Notes under the pieces: model-generated
Told to the model about the DNA's origin: nothing
The model's input: only the letters and a program-made list of their open reading frames with translations
The model's database searches: none
Program-made: the position numbers and the translations under genes
DNA from: Boswellia sacra
Lineage: Eukaryota; Streptophyta; Magnoliopsida; Sapindales; Burseraceae
DNA length: 64,000 bases
Assembly (NCBI GenBank): GCA_013180625.2
Contig: SNVD02009237.1
Coordinates: forward strand, 248,001 to 312,000
Reading direction: 5' to 3'
Shown here: in pieces, positions 1-11,841 of the stretch
How positions within the stretch are numbered: the stretch's first letter is position 1
How the letters are laid out: each line of letters begins with the position of its first letter

Positions 1-1860
1 AGAAATAATGATCGAGCTAAAGAATCCACATTCTTTCATTTATCTCCTAAAGCGATAAATATTCCTAATGGGACACCTGCCCCTGAAGAGGCACAAGTTC
101 TTGATGAGACACATGTCCCTGAAGTGGCACATGAATTTAAAAATGAAGAGATTTCTGTTAATTATGCTTATACTAGAGAAATGTGGAATCGTAATGAAAT
201 TATCGTTGACAACATATTTTCATTTGCAGTAGCCACTAATGTTATGAATGATGATTTTGAACCACACACAGTGGATGAATGTAGACAAACGCATAACTGG
301 CCTAAATAGAAAGAAGCAGTTCAAGCAAAATTATCTTCTTTAGCTAAACGTGAAGTTTTTAGACCTCTAGTCCAAACACCTAATGATGTCAAATTCATTG
401 GATATAAATGGGTATTTACTAGAAAACAAAATAGAATACTGAGATTGCCAAATATAAAGCTCAGCTAATAACTTAAGGTTTTTCTCAAAGATCGGGTATT
501 AACTTCGATGAAACTTATGCCTCGGTAATTGATGTTATCACTTTTAAATATTTGATCAGTTTGACAATTTTAGAAAAACTTTACATGCACCTTATGGATG
601 TGGTGACCGTTTACTTGTATGGTCAATTAGATTCTGACATATATATGAAACCTGAAGGATTTAAATTGCCTAAAGCAATTAAAACAAAACCCAGGGGTAT
701 GTATTCACTTAAATTGCAAAGATCCCTATATAGATTGAAACATTGAGGGAGAATGTGGTACGATCATCTAAGTGAATACTTGATTAAAGAAGGGTATATT
801 AATGATCCTATATGCCCTTTTGTGTTTATAAAGAAGTCAGAATTTGGTTTTGCTATCATAACAGTATATGTCGATGACATGAATTTAATTGGAACTATTG
901 AAGAGATTGAGGATGCTGCTAAATATTTGAAAAGAGAATTTGAAATGAAATATTTTGGGGAAAACAAAACACTATCTCGGCTTGCAGATCGAGCACAAGT
1001 CTGATGGCATATTTGTTTATCATTCAACATATACAGAAAAGGTTTTAAAACAATTCAATATAGATAAGGCTCATCCATTAAGTACCCCAATGGTTGTTGG
1101 ATCCCTCGATCCTAAAAAGGATCCATTTTATCCTAAAGAGGATGATAAATAGTTACTTGATCCTAAAGTACCATATTTAAACGCTATAAGTACATTAATG
1201 TATTTGGCACAATGTGCTAGACCTGAAATTGCATTTGTAGATAATTTGTTAGCAAGGTTTAGTGCTGCACCTACTAGACGACATCGGAATGAGATCAAAC
1301 ACATTTTTCATTATCTTCGGGGAACTATTGATTTGGGATTATTCTTTTCATATAAGCTTTTTGAAAATCCTGGTTTGGTTAGATATGTTGATGCCTATTA
1401 TTTATCTGATCCCCATAAAGCTCGATCTCAAATTGGATATGTTTTTACTTAAAATGGGATTACAATTTCATAAACAAAGTTTGATTGCTACTTCTTCTAA
1501 CCACTATGAAATACTTGCATTACATGAGGCCAACAAAAAATGTATATGGTTACAATCTGTTATTCAACACATCAAGAGTTCATGCAAGTTATCTCCTATA
1601 GATCCTCCAACGATCATATATGAAGATAATGCAGCTTGCATTGCTCAAGTCTGAGGAGGATATATCATAGGAGACAGAATGAAATACATTTCACCGAAGT
1701 TCTTCTACATGTATGAACTTCAAGAAAACTGAAAGATTGATGTGAAGCAGATACGTTCAAATGACAATCTTGCAGATTTGTTTACCAAGATTTTATCAAC
1801 ATCAACATTTGAGAAATTAGTATACAAGATCGGTATGCGGCGGCTCAACAAGCAATCAAA
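1..1860 (+). pseudogene. copia pol remnant: reverse transcriptase and RNase H
   Basis: This is the pol polyprotein of a copia retrotransposon, which copies element RNA into DNA. Pieces fall in different frames: the integrase-RT linker at about 1-309, RT pieces at 552-746 and 753-1004, RT end at 955-1152, and RNase H at 1198-1654 and on to about 1830. The RT active-site box YVDDMNLIGT is readable at about 865-896, and the RNase H end reads DNLADLFTK (about 1762-1788). Damage includes a TAG in the usually conserved W of the NWPKW segment (about 307), a TGA near 744, and frameshifts near 950-960 and 1450. The copy could not make an active enzyme. Confidence 0.88.
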
Positions 1861-2129
1861 TTGACAAAAGATCTTCTGCCATAATCAAGCGAAGTAGTCA
1901 TTAGGGAGAGCATTATGGAAACATTTGCACTGTACTCTTTTTCCTTTCGACCAGGTTTGTTCTATTAGGTTTTTTTGGCAAGGTTTTTAACGAGGTAGTA
2001 GAAGCACGTCCGGCACAACTTTGTAATTTATTGTACAATTGTATTCCTTTACTTTAGTTTTTATTTCACTAGATTTTTCCTTAGTAAAGTCAAATACAAT
2101 TATTTTAAGTAGTGGAATCCAAGGGGGAG

Positions 2130-2604
2130 TGTTATGACACGTAGTGGATTACCACCACTTGAATCTTGTGTTGTCCAAATTTCATTGGTACATTAATTGG
2201 CAAATTGTATTGGCTATTGGAGAGGCAGTTTCAGATTGGTTTAAATGAGTGGCTTGTCAGTGTTTCATCTCTACATATACAAGCACCCCTCCACCATTAT
2301 AATTGTGCGAATGTTCAAGCAAGTATAAGAGTTTTGCTATCTCATTTCTCCTTTCTAGCTTTATTTATTCAATCTCTCTCTCTCCCTCCAGGTTGTTTTC
2401 TCTTCACCCTTCCAATATACCACAAAGTCACGACCCGCCACCCATTTGCCTTGCATCCTTATTTCAAGTACAAACACACATACTACCTTGCATGTTACCG
2501 ACCGCCTTTCAAACATTTAATCATCTACAGCAACTTATGTATCCATTGATAATTAAATTATCATGAAAAGAATTCCATTAAATTTTTGGAGAGTGCTTTC
2601 AACA
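2130..2604 (+). repeat. 3' LTR of the first copia element
   Basis: The sequence AAGGGGGAG directly before TGTTATGACA is a typical copia polypurine tract followed by an LTR start. A TATA-like CTACATATACAAGC lies at about 2272-2285, as expected for the LTR promoter, followed by a CT-rich leader. The open frames at 2166-2566 are chance frames inside this LTR. The right end is a guess because no second LTR is present for comparison. Confidence 0.65.
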
Positions 2605-4732
2605 CTATCTAATAAGAAAGCAATTAAACTCATAAACTTTAATAAAGAAAGACCTAGGAAGCTAACTTAGGCTAGCTCAGGCTCATCCTAAAATTTATAA
2701 TATCATTTAGTCCTCATTTTAATTTGTCAAGTTATACCTTAATAAGAAAACCCAATTTCTTAGTTTTCTCTTTCCTTTTTTTTTTAATTATTAGTTTGTG
2801 AACCTTTCAACAAGACTTCTCCTTTCACTCTAGTGTCACATTAGATGCCACTTTTATGTGGATATATATTTTTAAAAAAATATTTTACAATTTATAAGCA
2901 TAGAAGTTTCTCTTTTATTATAGTTTTATTATTTTATTTCATAAATTGTAATTTATATTTTTACTATTTTTAATCTAATTTAGTATAAATTGTATGGTCT
3001 TCTCTATTCTTTTATAGTTTGTAATTGATCAAATTTAAAAAAAAATTCCAAAAATTCTTGATGAGTGTTGGTAATTAACTTTTTTTTTAATATAAATTTT
3101 AGTGATATATTATATTTGAACCATTTAAGAGGCAAATTTTAATATATCCTCTTTAAAGTATACTCTGTTTAATATTTTAATGAATTCCCTCATACTATGA
3201 AGGTTTACGAAAAATGTATAGATATTATAATATTTTAAGAGGTGCCCCTCCTTATATAAAATCTATTGAGTCCGCTAATAACTTTGGTGATTGCTAAAAA
3301 AAAAACTAAAAAAAATATTCTATTATTTAGCTAGACAACCTTTTTCAACAAATTGGTAAGATATCTACATTGCTGGAGATAATAAAAAAAAAGTACTGCC
3401 TAGTATTTAGGTTTAAATTAAGTAGATATTATCCACTTTCAATTTTGCACATTGTCATTTTCTTTAGCGAATTTACTTTTGAGCGAAACATAATTATCTC
3501 TCACCCAAAACATGCCTCTTTAGTCCAAAAATCCAAGCCTTTATAAGTACTCTAAGATCTTATGTTAGTGATGCAGGATGTGACATGGGGTGTCTAGAAG
3601 AAGACATATGTGTGTGTGTGTGTGCGCGTGCGTATGTCTTTTTCTAGCAATTACAAATAGGCTGGACAACAACTAGACAAATGTTAAATAGGTCATGTTT
3701 TATTTTGAAAATCGGTGTATCAATTTAGATTTTTGGACATTGTTATGCTACAATATGATCTTAAGCAAATATAATAAATTCTTACACTATAAATTTAATT
3801 AAAAATCATACAGACTAACCAATTAATATACAATTTTTAACTCTTGAAAAAAATAGAGGAATATATCTTACCAAATTTTGAAGCTTCATTTTCTTCGTCC
3901 ATGATAAAGAGCCTACCTTTAGCATCTCAATGCACTTATGATTCAATTGATCTTCTATTTCTATGTGATTAGAATTTTTCAACTATCGTGCAATTGATTT
4001 GTGAGATATATGATGAAATAGTTAACTTTGGATTTATTTTGAGAAATAATAACTCCCTCAGATAAAATAGTCATGTTCATTACTTATGAACAAAAATATT
4101 CCTTACACAGTCTCAAGTAACACTTGTTGGAAAATGCTAGATAAGTTACCTAGCACATATTTAGCTTATCTAATCCATTTAGACAAATTAATAAAAAATA
4201 GACACAAATATTTAATGTACTTTTACTCATCTATCTCTAAACAATTTAACTAACACTAGACACAAATGTTTAATGATTTATATAAAACTTTGTAGCAGGC
4301 AATGTTTTCTTATTTGTTTAGATGCTTGCCACAAATGTCTAAAATTGTTATTATGCTAGACAATGTTATCTTGTTTGTGACAAATTTTAAGTTAATTATT
4401 TGAGCCAAAAGTCTATCGTTTTGGGCTATTATAGGTAGTTTATACCTAGAACAACAACCGGATTATTGTTTTCATGTTAAGACTACACTTGAACAACCCA
4501 ACAAAAAAAATATGTTGCTTTGATTTTTCCTACTAAAAAAGCAACTAGATTATTATTTTAATGTAGAGACTATACTAAAACAACGCAAAAAAAAAAATTG
4601 TTATAAGGGCATCGGCGTTGATAAAGATGGTTCGGAGGAGGTTTGGAGGAGAGTAGTCAATGGAGTTGATCATGGTGGATCATGATGTCAATGTCTCTTA
4701 TGTTTTAGGTGACAATTGAGAGTTTAGTATAA
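2605..4732. other. AT-rich intergenic stretch, no gene seen
   Basis: Strongly AT-rich sequence with homopolymer runs and a short TG/CG microsatellite at about 3608-3632. I found no coding frame with family resemblance and no clear transposon ends. Confidence 0.6.
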
Positions 4733-4910
4733 GAGTAATGTTATATTTACAGAGCCTATATGCAAAATTTGTGTTCAAAGTTGATGTGACACTACTTATT
4801 CAATACCACGACTTATTAGTATTTATTACATTAACAACTCATATTAATCTTTCTATTCACTTGATGCCACAACAACTTTGTAATAGATTTTGTAAATATA
4901 ACATTATTGT
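4733..4910. mobile_element. small MITE with about 19 bp terminal inverted repeats
   Basis: GTAATGTTATATTTACA at the left end (about 4735-4751) is matched in inverse by TGTAAATATAACATTATTG at 4891-4909. The roughly 178 bp between has no coding content; the 65-codon frame here is fortuitous. The target duplication is unclear, so the superfamily is not assigned. Confidence 0.6.
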
Positions 4911-5230
4911 TAATATAATAGTCTTATATGTTTAATGACAATCTGGTTCAATGTAATTATTTAGTTTTTCTTTGATGATTATAAGGCTTTGCAATGTTAT
5001 GTTTGGCCTTTGGCTTATTAATTGAGAAGGTGAGTGACTGAGTTTGCTTAAATACGTTACTTGTGCAAAGCTCCTAATCTCTAAACGTTTCTAGTTGAGT
5101 CTTTGCCATGCCTCTAGAAAACTAGAATTGTTAATTATCTTTCTTCTATGAGGCATCTACTTATTTTTTTCTCTTATGCTTTTCCAACCACAGGAGATGC
5201 AACTGACAAAATTCGTGGGCACCCACCCCA

Positions 5231-5560
5231 CACTACAACAAAATTGGACTTTTATGTCAGTCAAAAAATGACATATATCACTATATATATCGGTTTTCGT
5301 GCGATATAAAGTGACCTATCACATATTCCTATACGTGTCACTTGGTCAAACCGACACAAATAAATGTGGAATATGTGTCATTCAGAAATAGACATGTATG
5401 GAGTAATATAGTTGCCAAAAACGTGTCGGTTTCTAATAAATATGTGTCTGCTCGTAAGTGACAGAAATTTAGTGTCAGTTATCAAACGACACATAGTTGA
5501 ATTCATTTGTGTCACTTACGAAGTGACACGACATTGTGCAGTGTCGGTTCTCGACTAACA
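5231..5560. repeat. left subterminal repeat zone of the first CACTA element
   Basis: Many short GTGTCGGTTT, GTGTCACTT and GACAC motifs in both orientations, spaced a few tens of bases apart. This is the expected binding array for the CACTA TNPA-type protein. Confidence 0.7.
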
Positions 5561-5574
5561 CGTAATTGAAAATT

Positions 5575-5645
5575 GATTAAAAAAATATATATTACTTGTT
5601 GGTTCTTTTAAAAGAATATAAACGACAAGTAGTATATTTTTATTA
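5575..5645. repeat. imperfect hairpin inside the CACTA element
   Basis: AAATATATATTACTTGT is followed after about 25 bases by ACAAGTAGTATATTTTTAT, an imperfect inverted repeat able to fold into a stem of about 18 pairs. Function unknown. Confidence 0.5.
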
Positions 5646-6521
5646 ATTTTGGAAATCTTTTTTTACATATATTATACATACAATTACATAAACACCCATA
5701 TGCTAGAGTACAACAAATAGGCAACAAATATATAAAACATAGATCACTTAGTAATATTAACACAAATCCATGAGACTATACATTTCAAATCCAAGTCCAT
5801 AAAAGAAAAAAGTAATCAAAACTCAACAAACTAAAAACATTCCAAAACATTATAAACTTAACCAAACTCAAATCCCATTACAAACTAACTTAAACTATAA
5901 ACCAACTCCAAATCCCATCAAAGAGAAAATGTGGATTGATAGCTAAATACATTCCAAATTAACAAAGTTAGAAATCCAAAGTTAAACTTAGATCTAAAGG
6001 AAACAAATTAAGTTTAATTCTACAATCTAGTACTAATTTTACCAATCAAACCCCATTACAAATCCAAAAATAAAACGTGAATTAAACTAAATCATTTTGT
6101 TCATCATTCTAATGCATGCGACTACACAAAACAGTTCTATCTATAATGTATATATCTCTTTCACTTTGATTAAAGGAGGAAACATTTGAATAATGCAAAT
6201 CATGCTCTATAATCAAGTGATAATGCATGAGTCCAAACCTGGTTGTAGGCTAAACAAAACACAACAAACCAACAAAAACAAACAAAAAAGCCAGCACTAC
6301 AACAAAACAAGGAATAGTTAAACAAGAGTTTTCCTCAATCAATTGACAGATCACAACTTAAACAAGGAAGAAGATCAAAGATTCGAATAGTTAAATCAGG
6401 GAAAACTTTTGAATTACTTGAAACTAAGACATCAAATTAACAAGCGCTTTATACTGATTAGCAAGCTATCAAGAAGTGTAAATTACAAATGAAAATAAAA
6501 TAAAATCAAACCACTTCTTAC
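5646..6521. other. CACTA interior without recognisable exon
   Basis: AT-rich sequence between the left subterminal zone and the last captured exon. The next exon expected for UBP6/7 (after GLPK) was not found here, so the captured segment appears to stop at 6522. Confidence 0.5.
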
Positions 6522-9455
6522 TTAGGCAAGCCATTAATACGAGACTCTTTCAAGTAAATTGATGTACGACCCAAAGCTGGAGAAGCCTTCTCCAAATCTG
6601 ATTTCAAACCCTACATAAAGCAGCTAAATTTTATAAGTAATGCTTTTATACAAGAAGAATTCATAAACTAAATAGTAGGTATTGTCAGTTCATTTATCTG
6701 AGAAACCATGACAAAATGGGCAACATCACAAACATTGACTACAGATATATAAATTCCAATAATACATCATCTGCTATAGCAGACTGGATAGGATGCCCTT
6801 GTTATCACTATAGAAATATTCACATTATAAAGTCAACAACTAATAACGATAACCAGGTGAACAAAAACTAGCCAAAAGATTGATTTCTCTTAATTTATAA
6901 TTATAAAGGAACCCCCACACAGATACTTCATCGAGTTCATACATCTCCAACTAATATATCAGCAACAGGAAGGGTTTTTGTTTACACCAGTGAACATATA
7001 CTTAAGAACAGCCAGACAAGTACCAACAGCAAAACTCATAAATGTTCTTAAGTAAACAGTCAAATAATATCACAAACAAAAATGAATAAGACCTCAGTGT
7101 TAACTGATGTCACTTACATGCTTCACTCCTTCATGCAAATGGTTCACTTCTTGAGATATGTGGCATTTGAGAGAATAAATTGATTCTGTTTCTGTGCTTT
7201 CCTCACCACGTTCTTGACAATGCACTCTGGCAAGGAAGACCGTTTGATAAGCAAATTGTATACATTTTTTTGCTAGGACAAATCCAACTATCTATTTGTC
7301 TTAAGTCCCTAAAAAGTAGATGGTGAATAGACTTTCTACAGCAAGTGTATGAGTTTTTGTTCAAACATTCATAATCAAACAGAAGGAGCTAACATTAAAA
7401 ATTCCAATTTATCATTCTTGCAACAAATCAGCTTCCAAATCTCTTAAAATTGATTAAAAGCACCATAAGTTTCTTATGGGAAGCAGTAATGTTCTAAGAC
7501 TAGACTTCTAACCACATATATACTCATCAGCAATCATCTAATTCAACCAACACTAAAAGACAGAAGCAAGATCATATCCGATGCATGAACCATCATTAGC
7601 AACAAAGAAAAACACATATAAAAATGATATCTATAATCAAACAAAAGTGAAGTTATAATTAGTCCAATTAGTCCATCGCTATTTTGGGTTTCCATTGCAT
7701 AAAAGCAATATCTCCTCCTAAGCTAACAGAATCCATTTCAAGCAAAACTAGTCATAATAGGCTAATGTTAGGATGTTAACAAATTACTACTACAATAATG
7801 GGTATATAGAAAAAGCTAAAGATATCTACCTGCTTATAATGTCAATACCAAAAAGTGATTTCATGGTATCAAGGTTTTCACTGCAAATAGAAATTGTCCA
7901 AAAAGAAAAATTAGTTTCTCCTATAGCATTGATGAAAATGTTGCAAACCGGTAAAAAAACATGATCAAAATGCTAACCACTAATTGCTTGTAGAACATAG
8001 CAGTAGAGATAAAATTATGCATAATGCAGTACTGCTTAACATATACTAAACCGAATATGAACACAAAATTAGTAAAGAAAAAAATAATCAAACTCAAGTT
8101 AAAACGAATTTTGGAATTTGTTAGAAATATTGAATAATTAAAATTTGTAATAATGAGGCAATTAATAGTATTATATGGTAGGTCACAATGATACCAGCAC
8201 CATGTGCACCGACGGGCATCAATCTTTGTTTATGATATTAAATAAATACCAAATTAACTACCTGGAATTTGGTGATCTCAGAGACTGAGAAAGCGTGTAC
8301 AAGAGTTGTGTCTAGCATTCTTCAGCATCATGTAACATATTCAAATGCATAGAGATCAACTCACTAAAAATATAAGAGTGGTAAAAGTATTAAGCAGGAG
8401 ATGGGAAAATTCAAATAACCTACTGCATGAAGGTGCCATTGTGCAACTGACCAAACTGAGGATACTTTTTGCGCAAAAGCTGTAGAGAGAATGAAAAGAT
8501 AATTAATATGCCATGCCATTTGCAGCAAGCAAAATGCTACATATCTACCAAACATTGACATGAAGTCTCACAAATATGGTTCAGTTGTAAATTCAGCTTC
8601 AATGAAGTTTAAAGATGATGTGATCATCCAGGGATGATTTTTTAAAGAAACAAATTTAAAATTTAAACTTTGAGGGTTCAACTTTGTAAAAGGAAAATAA
8701 ATAAAAGAAAAGTTTTAAATGCATAGTGTACAGTCTCAATAACTAATGCATGCAGTAGACTTAGTTATAAACAATCAGAATACTTGCAACATGAATAAAA
8801 TGGAAGTAAAAATGAAATTTCATATTCTTTGAATTTAGAAAGTAAAACCATTTGTCCTTAGCAAGACACCAGCTTCCATCATACATCACTCAATCAAAAA
8901 AATAAAACAGTCATATAAGTCTTCCTAGAATTTCATCTGAGATGGCCACAGAAGAAAGTATATGCTGCCCATTGATAAATCTCTTTTCTGGCTTCGTATT
9001 AAAAGACCAAACCTTGTACATATAGTACTCATAAGAGAAATGCAAACAGAAAATAAAGCAGTATTGTAATCTTAAGTGAGAGGAAAAAGAGAGCAGACCA
9101 TCCAAAACTGCATAGGTGCCACAGGTTTCACACTTTTATCAATGTCATTGAATAAATCCCATGTTGCAACTGTCAACATATGAGAACTCTGATCCACATC
9201 ATTATTTCTTCCAGATTGTGAATGCCTAAATAACATAATCGAACACAAACCCACCAAATTTTCTCATTTGACACATAAAACAAATTTCCAGAATCTAATA
9301 TGCAAGAAATTTCTTGAAGAAATCAATATTCACTGTTAAATAAAAGAGAACTTACTTAAATAAAGCAGACTTCAACTCTGGAACAGAATGTAGGCATTAT
9401 ACAGTGGAGTTTATGTAGCAAGTATTTCCCAAATTAAATAGGCCGGCACTATGAC
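6522..9455 (-). pseudogene. captured UBP6/7-like ubiquitin-specific protease segment
   Basis: UBP6/UBP7 are proteasome-associated deubiquitinases (USP family, cysteine protease). Seven minus-strand exons with introns are readable: 9455-9356, 9225-9099, 8479-8424, 8329-8262, 7880-7830, 7226-7118 and 6610-6522. The first holds the USP Cys box (GHSAGLFNLGNTCYIN). Later ones read RNNDVDQSSHMLTVAT, LLRKKYPQFGQLHNGTFM, DAEEC*TQLLYTLSQSLR, NLDTMKSLFGIDIISR, HCQERGEESTETESIY and LEKASPALGRTSIYLKES. Exon phases join correctly where checked (for example SR|VHCQE). Breaks: TAA replaces Q after the Cys box, TAG replaces W in exon 4, and the exon 4 acceptor AG is lost. The N-terminal ubiquitin-like domain and the His-box exons are absent. 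Retained introns show capture from genomic DNA. Confidence 0.88.
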
Positions 9456-9649
9456 CTGGAAACAAAGGCAGTCATCTCTGAGAAAATTATATTGGAAAGT
9501 AGAGCAAAGCATCAAATAACTAGAAAGGAAAGGGGAAACATCACATCATCATCACAACCAACAATCAGATAAGCAAGCCTAGCTTCCTATCATAACCAAA
9601 AAAGGAAAACCGGGGGCAAACCCAAACAGTTGTGGTTATTGCATGGAGC

Positions 9650-9975
9650 ATGATGTGGCATTTAATCCGAAGATGAAGATAAAGAAAGCAATTAATCTGA
9701 AGAGGATGGCTGGGTTTTCGTGACTTCAACAAGCTTGCGAGCACCGAAGATGAAGATGAAGAAAGTAATTAATCCGAAGAGGATAGCTGGGTTTTCGGGG
9801 ATCAACAGAGATGCCAATGAATCCTGAAGATGATGGCAATGAAGAGGTGATGGCTTTTCAAAGAAGAGGCAAAGAGGCGATGGTATTCAAAGAAGAGGCG
9901 ATGGCTTTTCAGAGAAGAGGCGAAGAGGCGATGGATTGAAATTCAGAGAAGAGGCGTGGGCATCTAGGGTTTAGA
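9650..9975 (-). repeat. tandem repeats and promoter-like leader at the right end of the CACTA element
   Basis: Two diverged copies of a block of about 100 bp (starting CCGAAGATGAAGAT at about 9667 and 9747, each ending TGGGTTTTCG) are followed by short GAGGCGATGGCTTTTCAGAG-type repeats at 9847-9955. Read on the minus strand, an AAACCCTAG telo-box-like motif (about 9968) lies just before them. The arrangement resembles a transcription start and leader for a minus-strand transcript through the captured exons. Confidence 0.5.
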
Positions 9976-10158
9976 AATTTTTTCCTTTTATATTAACTAA
10001 TATGTGTCACAATTAAAAAAATTATGACATAAAACTTAACCCGCCTTTTGTTTATTGTGACACATATGGGTTTGACTGAAGTTGGGGTTTTTATACTTGT
10101 CATTCTTTCAAGAACTGACATAAAATTATTGACACAAAAGGCCTGTTTTGTTGTAGTG

Positions 10159-11371
10159 AGAGGTTTTAAATTTATGTCATATCATTTGAGATACATGATT
10201 TTGGAATATGTTTTGAAAAGTGTATCACTACTTATGTATATAACCTAATCCATACATATAAATTAATAGATGTTTACTTATGAAATTATTTACTAAAAGC
10301 TTTTTTTTTTTTGTTCACCAAATTTGTATCATATCAGGTTATATGAACCTGTCATAAATTTGATTGTACGTGTATGGAAAAATAATCTGCCTCATTTTTG
10401 TTTTTGTTTTCAGTCTCAGACATTGATTGTATACTTTTTTACTTGTATCTATTTTTTTTCAATTTTTCTTTCGTTAATCTGTTTTATTACATTAAATGTG
10501 ATTATTGTTATGCTTATGTGTTTCTTGCAAGGCCCAAATGTCTCATCATTGCAATGCCGCTTTTTAGGACTGCCAGCCCTATCTTCACGGCCAGCATGCA
10601 TGCCCTCAAGCAACATAATGCCTGTAGTATGCATGAAGGTTAAGTTTCTCTCTTTCTTTCAGTTTGCAGTTTTAGTTTTCAATTTGTGTGGTGTTCTCTC
10701 CTCTTTCATCTATCTTTTCTCTTTTCTAATCTAGATTTACACGAGCTTTTTTTTTTTTAATCTTTTGTTGGTTTTTTGTTCTTGTTAATCTTTGCCTAGA
10801 GAAATAACTAGGTTGCTATTTTGGTGTGGGAACTATGCTAAAATAGCCCAAAACTTAGACTTATTTGCCCTTTTGACTTTTTTGCTTATATTTAAGTTAT
10901 TACATTCTATATTATATAGGCTTTACTTAGCGATAAAGAGGCAATGAAAACAAATGTAGTAATTTGACCAAAAAGAAAATAAAGAAGACTGACTTTTGAT
11001 AGTTGTTTAAAATACAAAATTTTAAATTATTTGTAAGTAAGTGACATGAATCATGTAATCTTGTGTTTTCTCTTCTGTAAAAGTTTGTATTATATTGTTC
11101 ATTCTTCGTTATCAACTGTAAAGACCAAGTGGCTAATATATAAAAATATAACAACGTTATGAAGATTGGGTAGGATATAATTTTCCTTATAAATATCTAA
11201 TGTTTTTTAGGGCAATTACTTGCGATCTTATTATTTGCTAAACATCCTTGCCCCCTTTCACATTTTCAAAACTATTTACTCAACCGTCAATCTTATAAGT
11301 TTTTCGTTAAGTTAAACTTTCAATGACAAAATGTTTGTTAGACCCTTGACAACTCATCAAATGCATAGCTC
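10159..11371. other. AT-rich stretch with one possible exon fragment
   Basis: No clear gene. A locally GC-richer piece at about 10530-10640 (+) follows TTGCAAG and precedes a T-rich tract, and reads LQCRFLGLPALSSRP, which looks somewhat like a plastid transit peptide. I cannot assign a family. The open frames around it are low-complexity. Confidence 0.35.
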
Positions 11372-11378
11372 TTATGCT

Positions 11379-11595
11379 TTTTTTTTTTTTTTGTAACTGA
11401 GGTGTCCGGGTCAGCTTACGCGCACCACAACTAATCCTTGGGGGAGACTAGCGCGACCACAACCCACTGTCACGATCTCCCGCTTATCTCATGGGGAAAG
11501 GCCATTGTGAAGAGTCGAACCCAGGACTTCTCTGTTGGCCTTACCAACTCCCTCCTGGGCCGCCCTTGCCACTTGAACCAACCTATTGTGGGTTG
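11379..11595 (-). mobile_element. tRNA-derived SINE with poly(A) tail and target duplication
   Basis: On the minus strand the 217 bp unit has a pol III box A (GGTTCAAGTGGCAAG, about 11572-11586) and box B (GGGTTCGACTC, about 11513-11523), and ends CCCGGACACCTCAGTTAC followed by about 17 A (11379-11393 and adjoining). The direct repeat AGCATAA (plus strand TTATGCT at 11372-11378 and 11596-11602) flanks it as a 7 bp target-site duplication. SINEs are copied by LINE enzymes; none is encoded here. Confidence 0.82.
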
Positions 11596-11841
11596 TTATG
11601 CTCACTTTCTTTCCTTTTCTCATCAAACAAACATCTTTAAGAATTAAATGCCAAAATAAATCGCAAACAAAAATCAAACTTCAAAGAAAATCACAAACCC
11701 AAACCCATAAACCAATAATCATCAACCAATTACCATATTAGATCATCTCAAATCACAAACCTAAAATCATAATCCATCTACAACCAATAAAATAATAATA
11801 TTTAAATACACATAAATTTCATGTCTTATCTCACTCAACAA

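Larger units (their letters stand above)
1..2604 (+). mobile_element. 3' part of a decayed Ty1/copia retrotransposon
   Basis: The window opens inside the pol gene of a copia element and runs through reverse transcriptase, RNase H, a polypurine tract (about 2121-2129) and the start of the 3' LTR. The 5' LTR and gag lie outside the window, so age cannot be estimated from LTR divergence. The coding part is broken many times, so the copy is dead. The right edge at about 2604 is inferred from an inverted TGTT/AACA pair and is uncertain. Confidence 0.85.
5231..10158. mobile_element. non-autonomous CACTA (En/Spm) transposon carrying a gene copy
   Basis: The ends are CACTACAACAAAA at 5231 and its exact inverse TTTTGTTGTAGTG ending at 10158; similarity continues inward (TTGGACTTTTATGTCA against CAGGCCTTTTGTGTCA). 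Subterminal zones at 5240-5560 and 9990-10150 hold repeated GTGTC/GACAC motifs, the transposase-binding pattern of CACTA elements. The flanking triplets (CCA left, AGA right) do not match, so the 3 bp target duplication has decayed or the insertion was rearranged. No transposase is encoded; the interior is taken up by a minus-strand UBP6/7-like gene segment. Confidence 0.88.

Noticed and set aside
2166..2566. Two open frames of 127 and 87 codons
   Set aside because: Lie wholly in the copia 3' LTR leader; CT-rich, low complexity.
11513..11590. Possible tRNA gene
   Set aside because: Boxes A and B are present but there is no full cloverleaf; poly(A) tail and target duplication show a SINE.
11438..11677. 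Open frames on both strands
   Set aside because: Lie in a SINE, which is non-coding.
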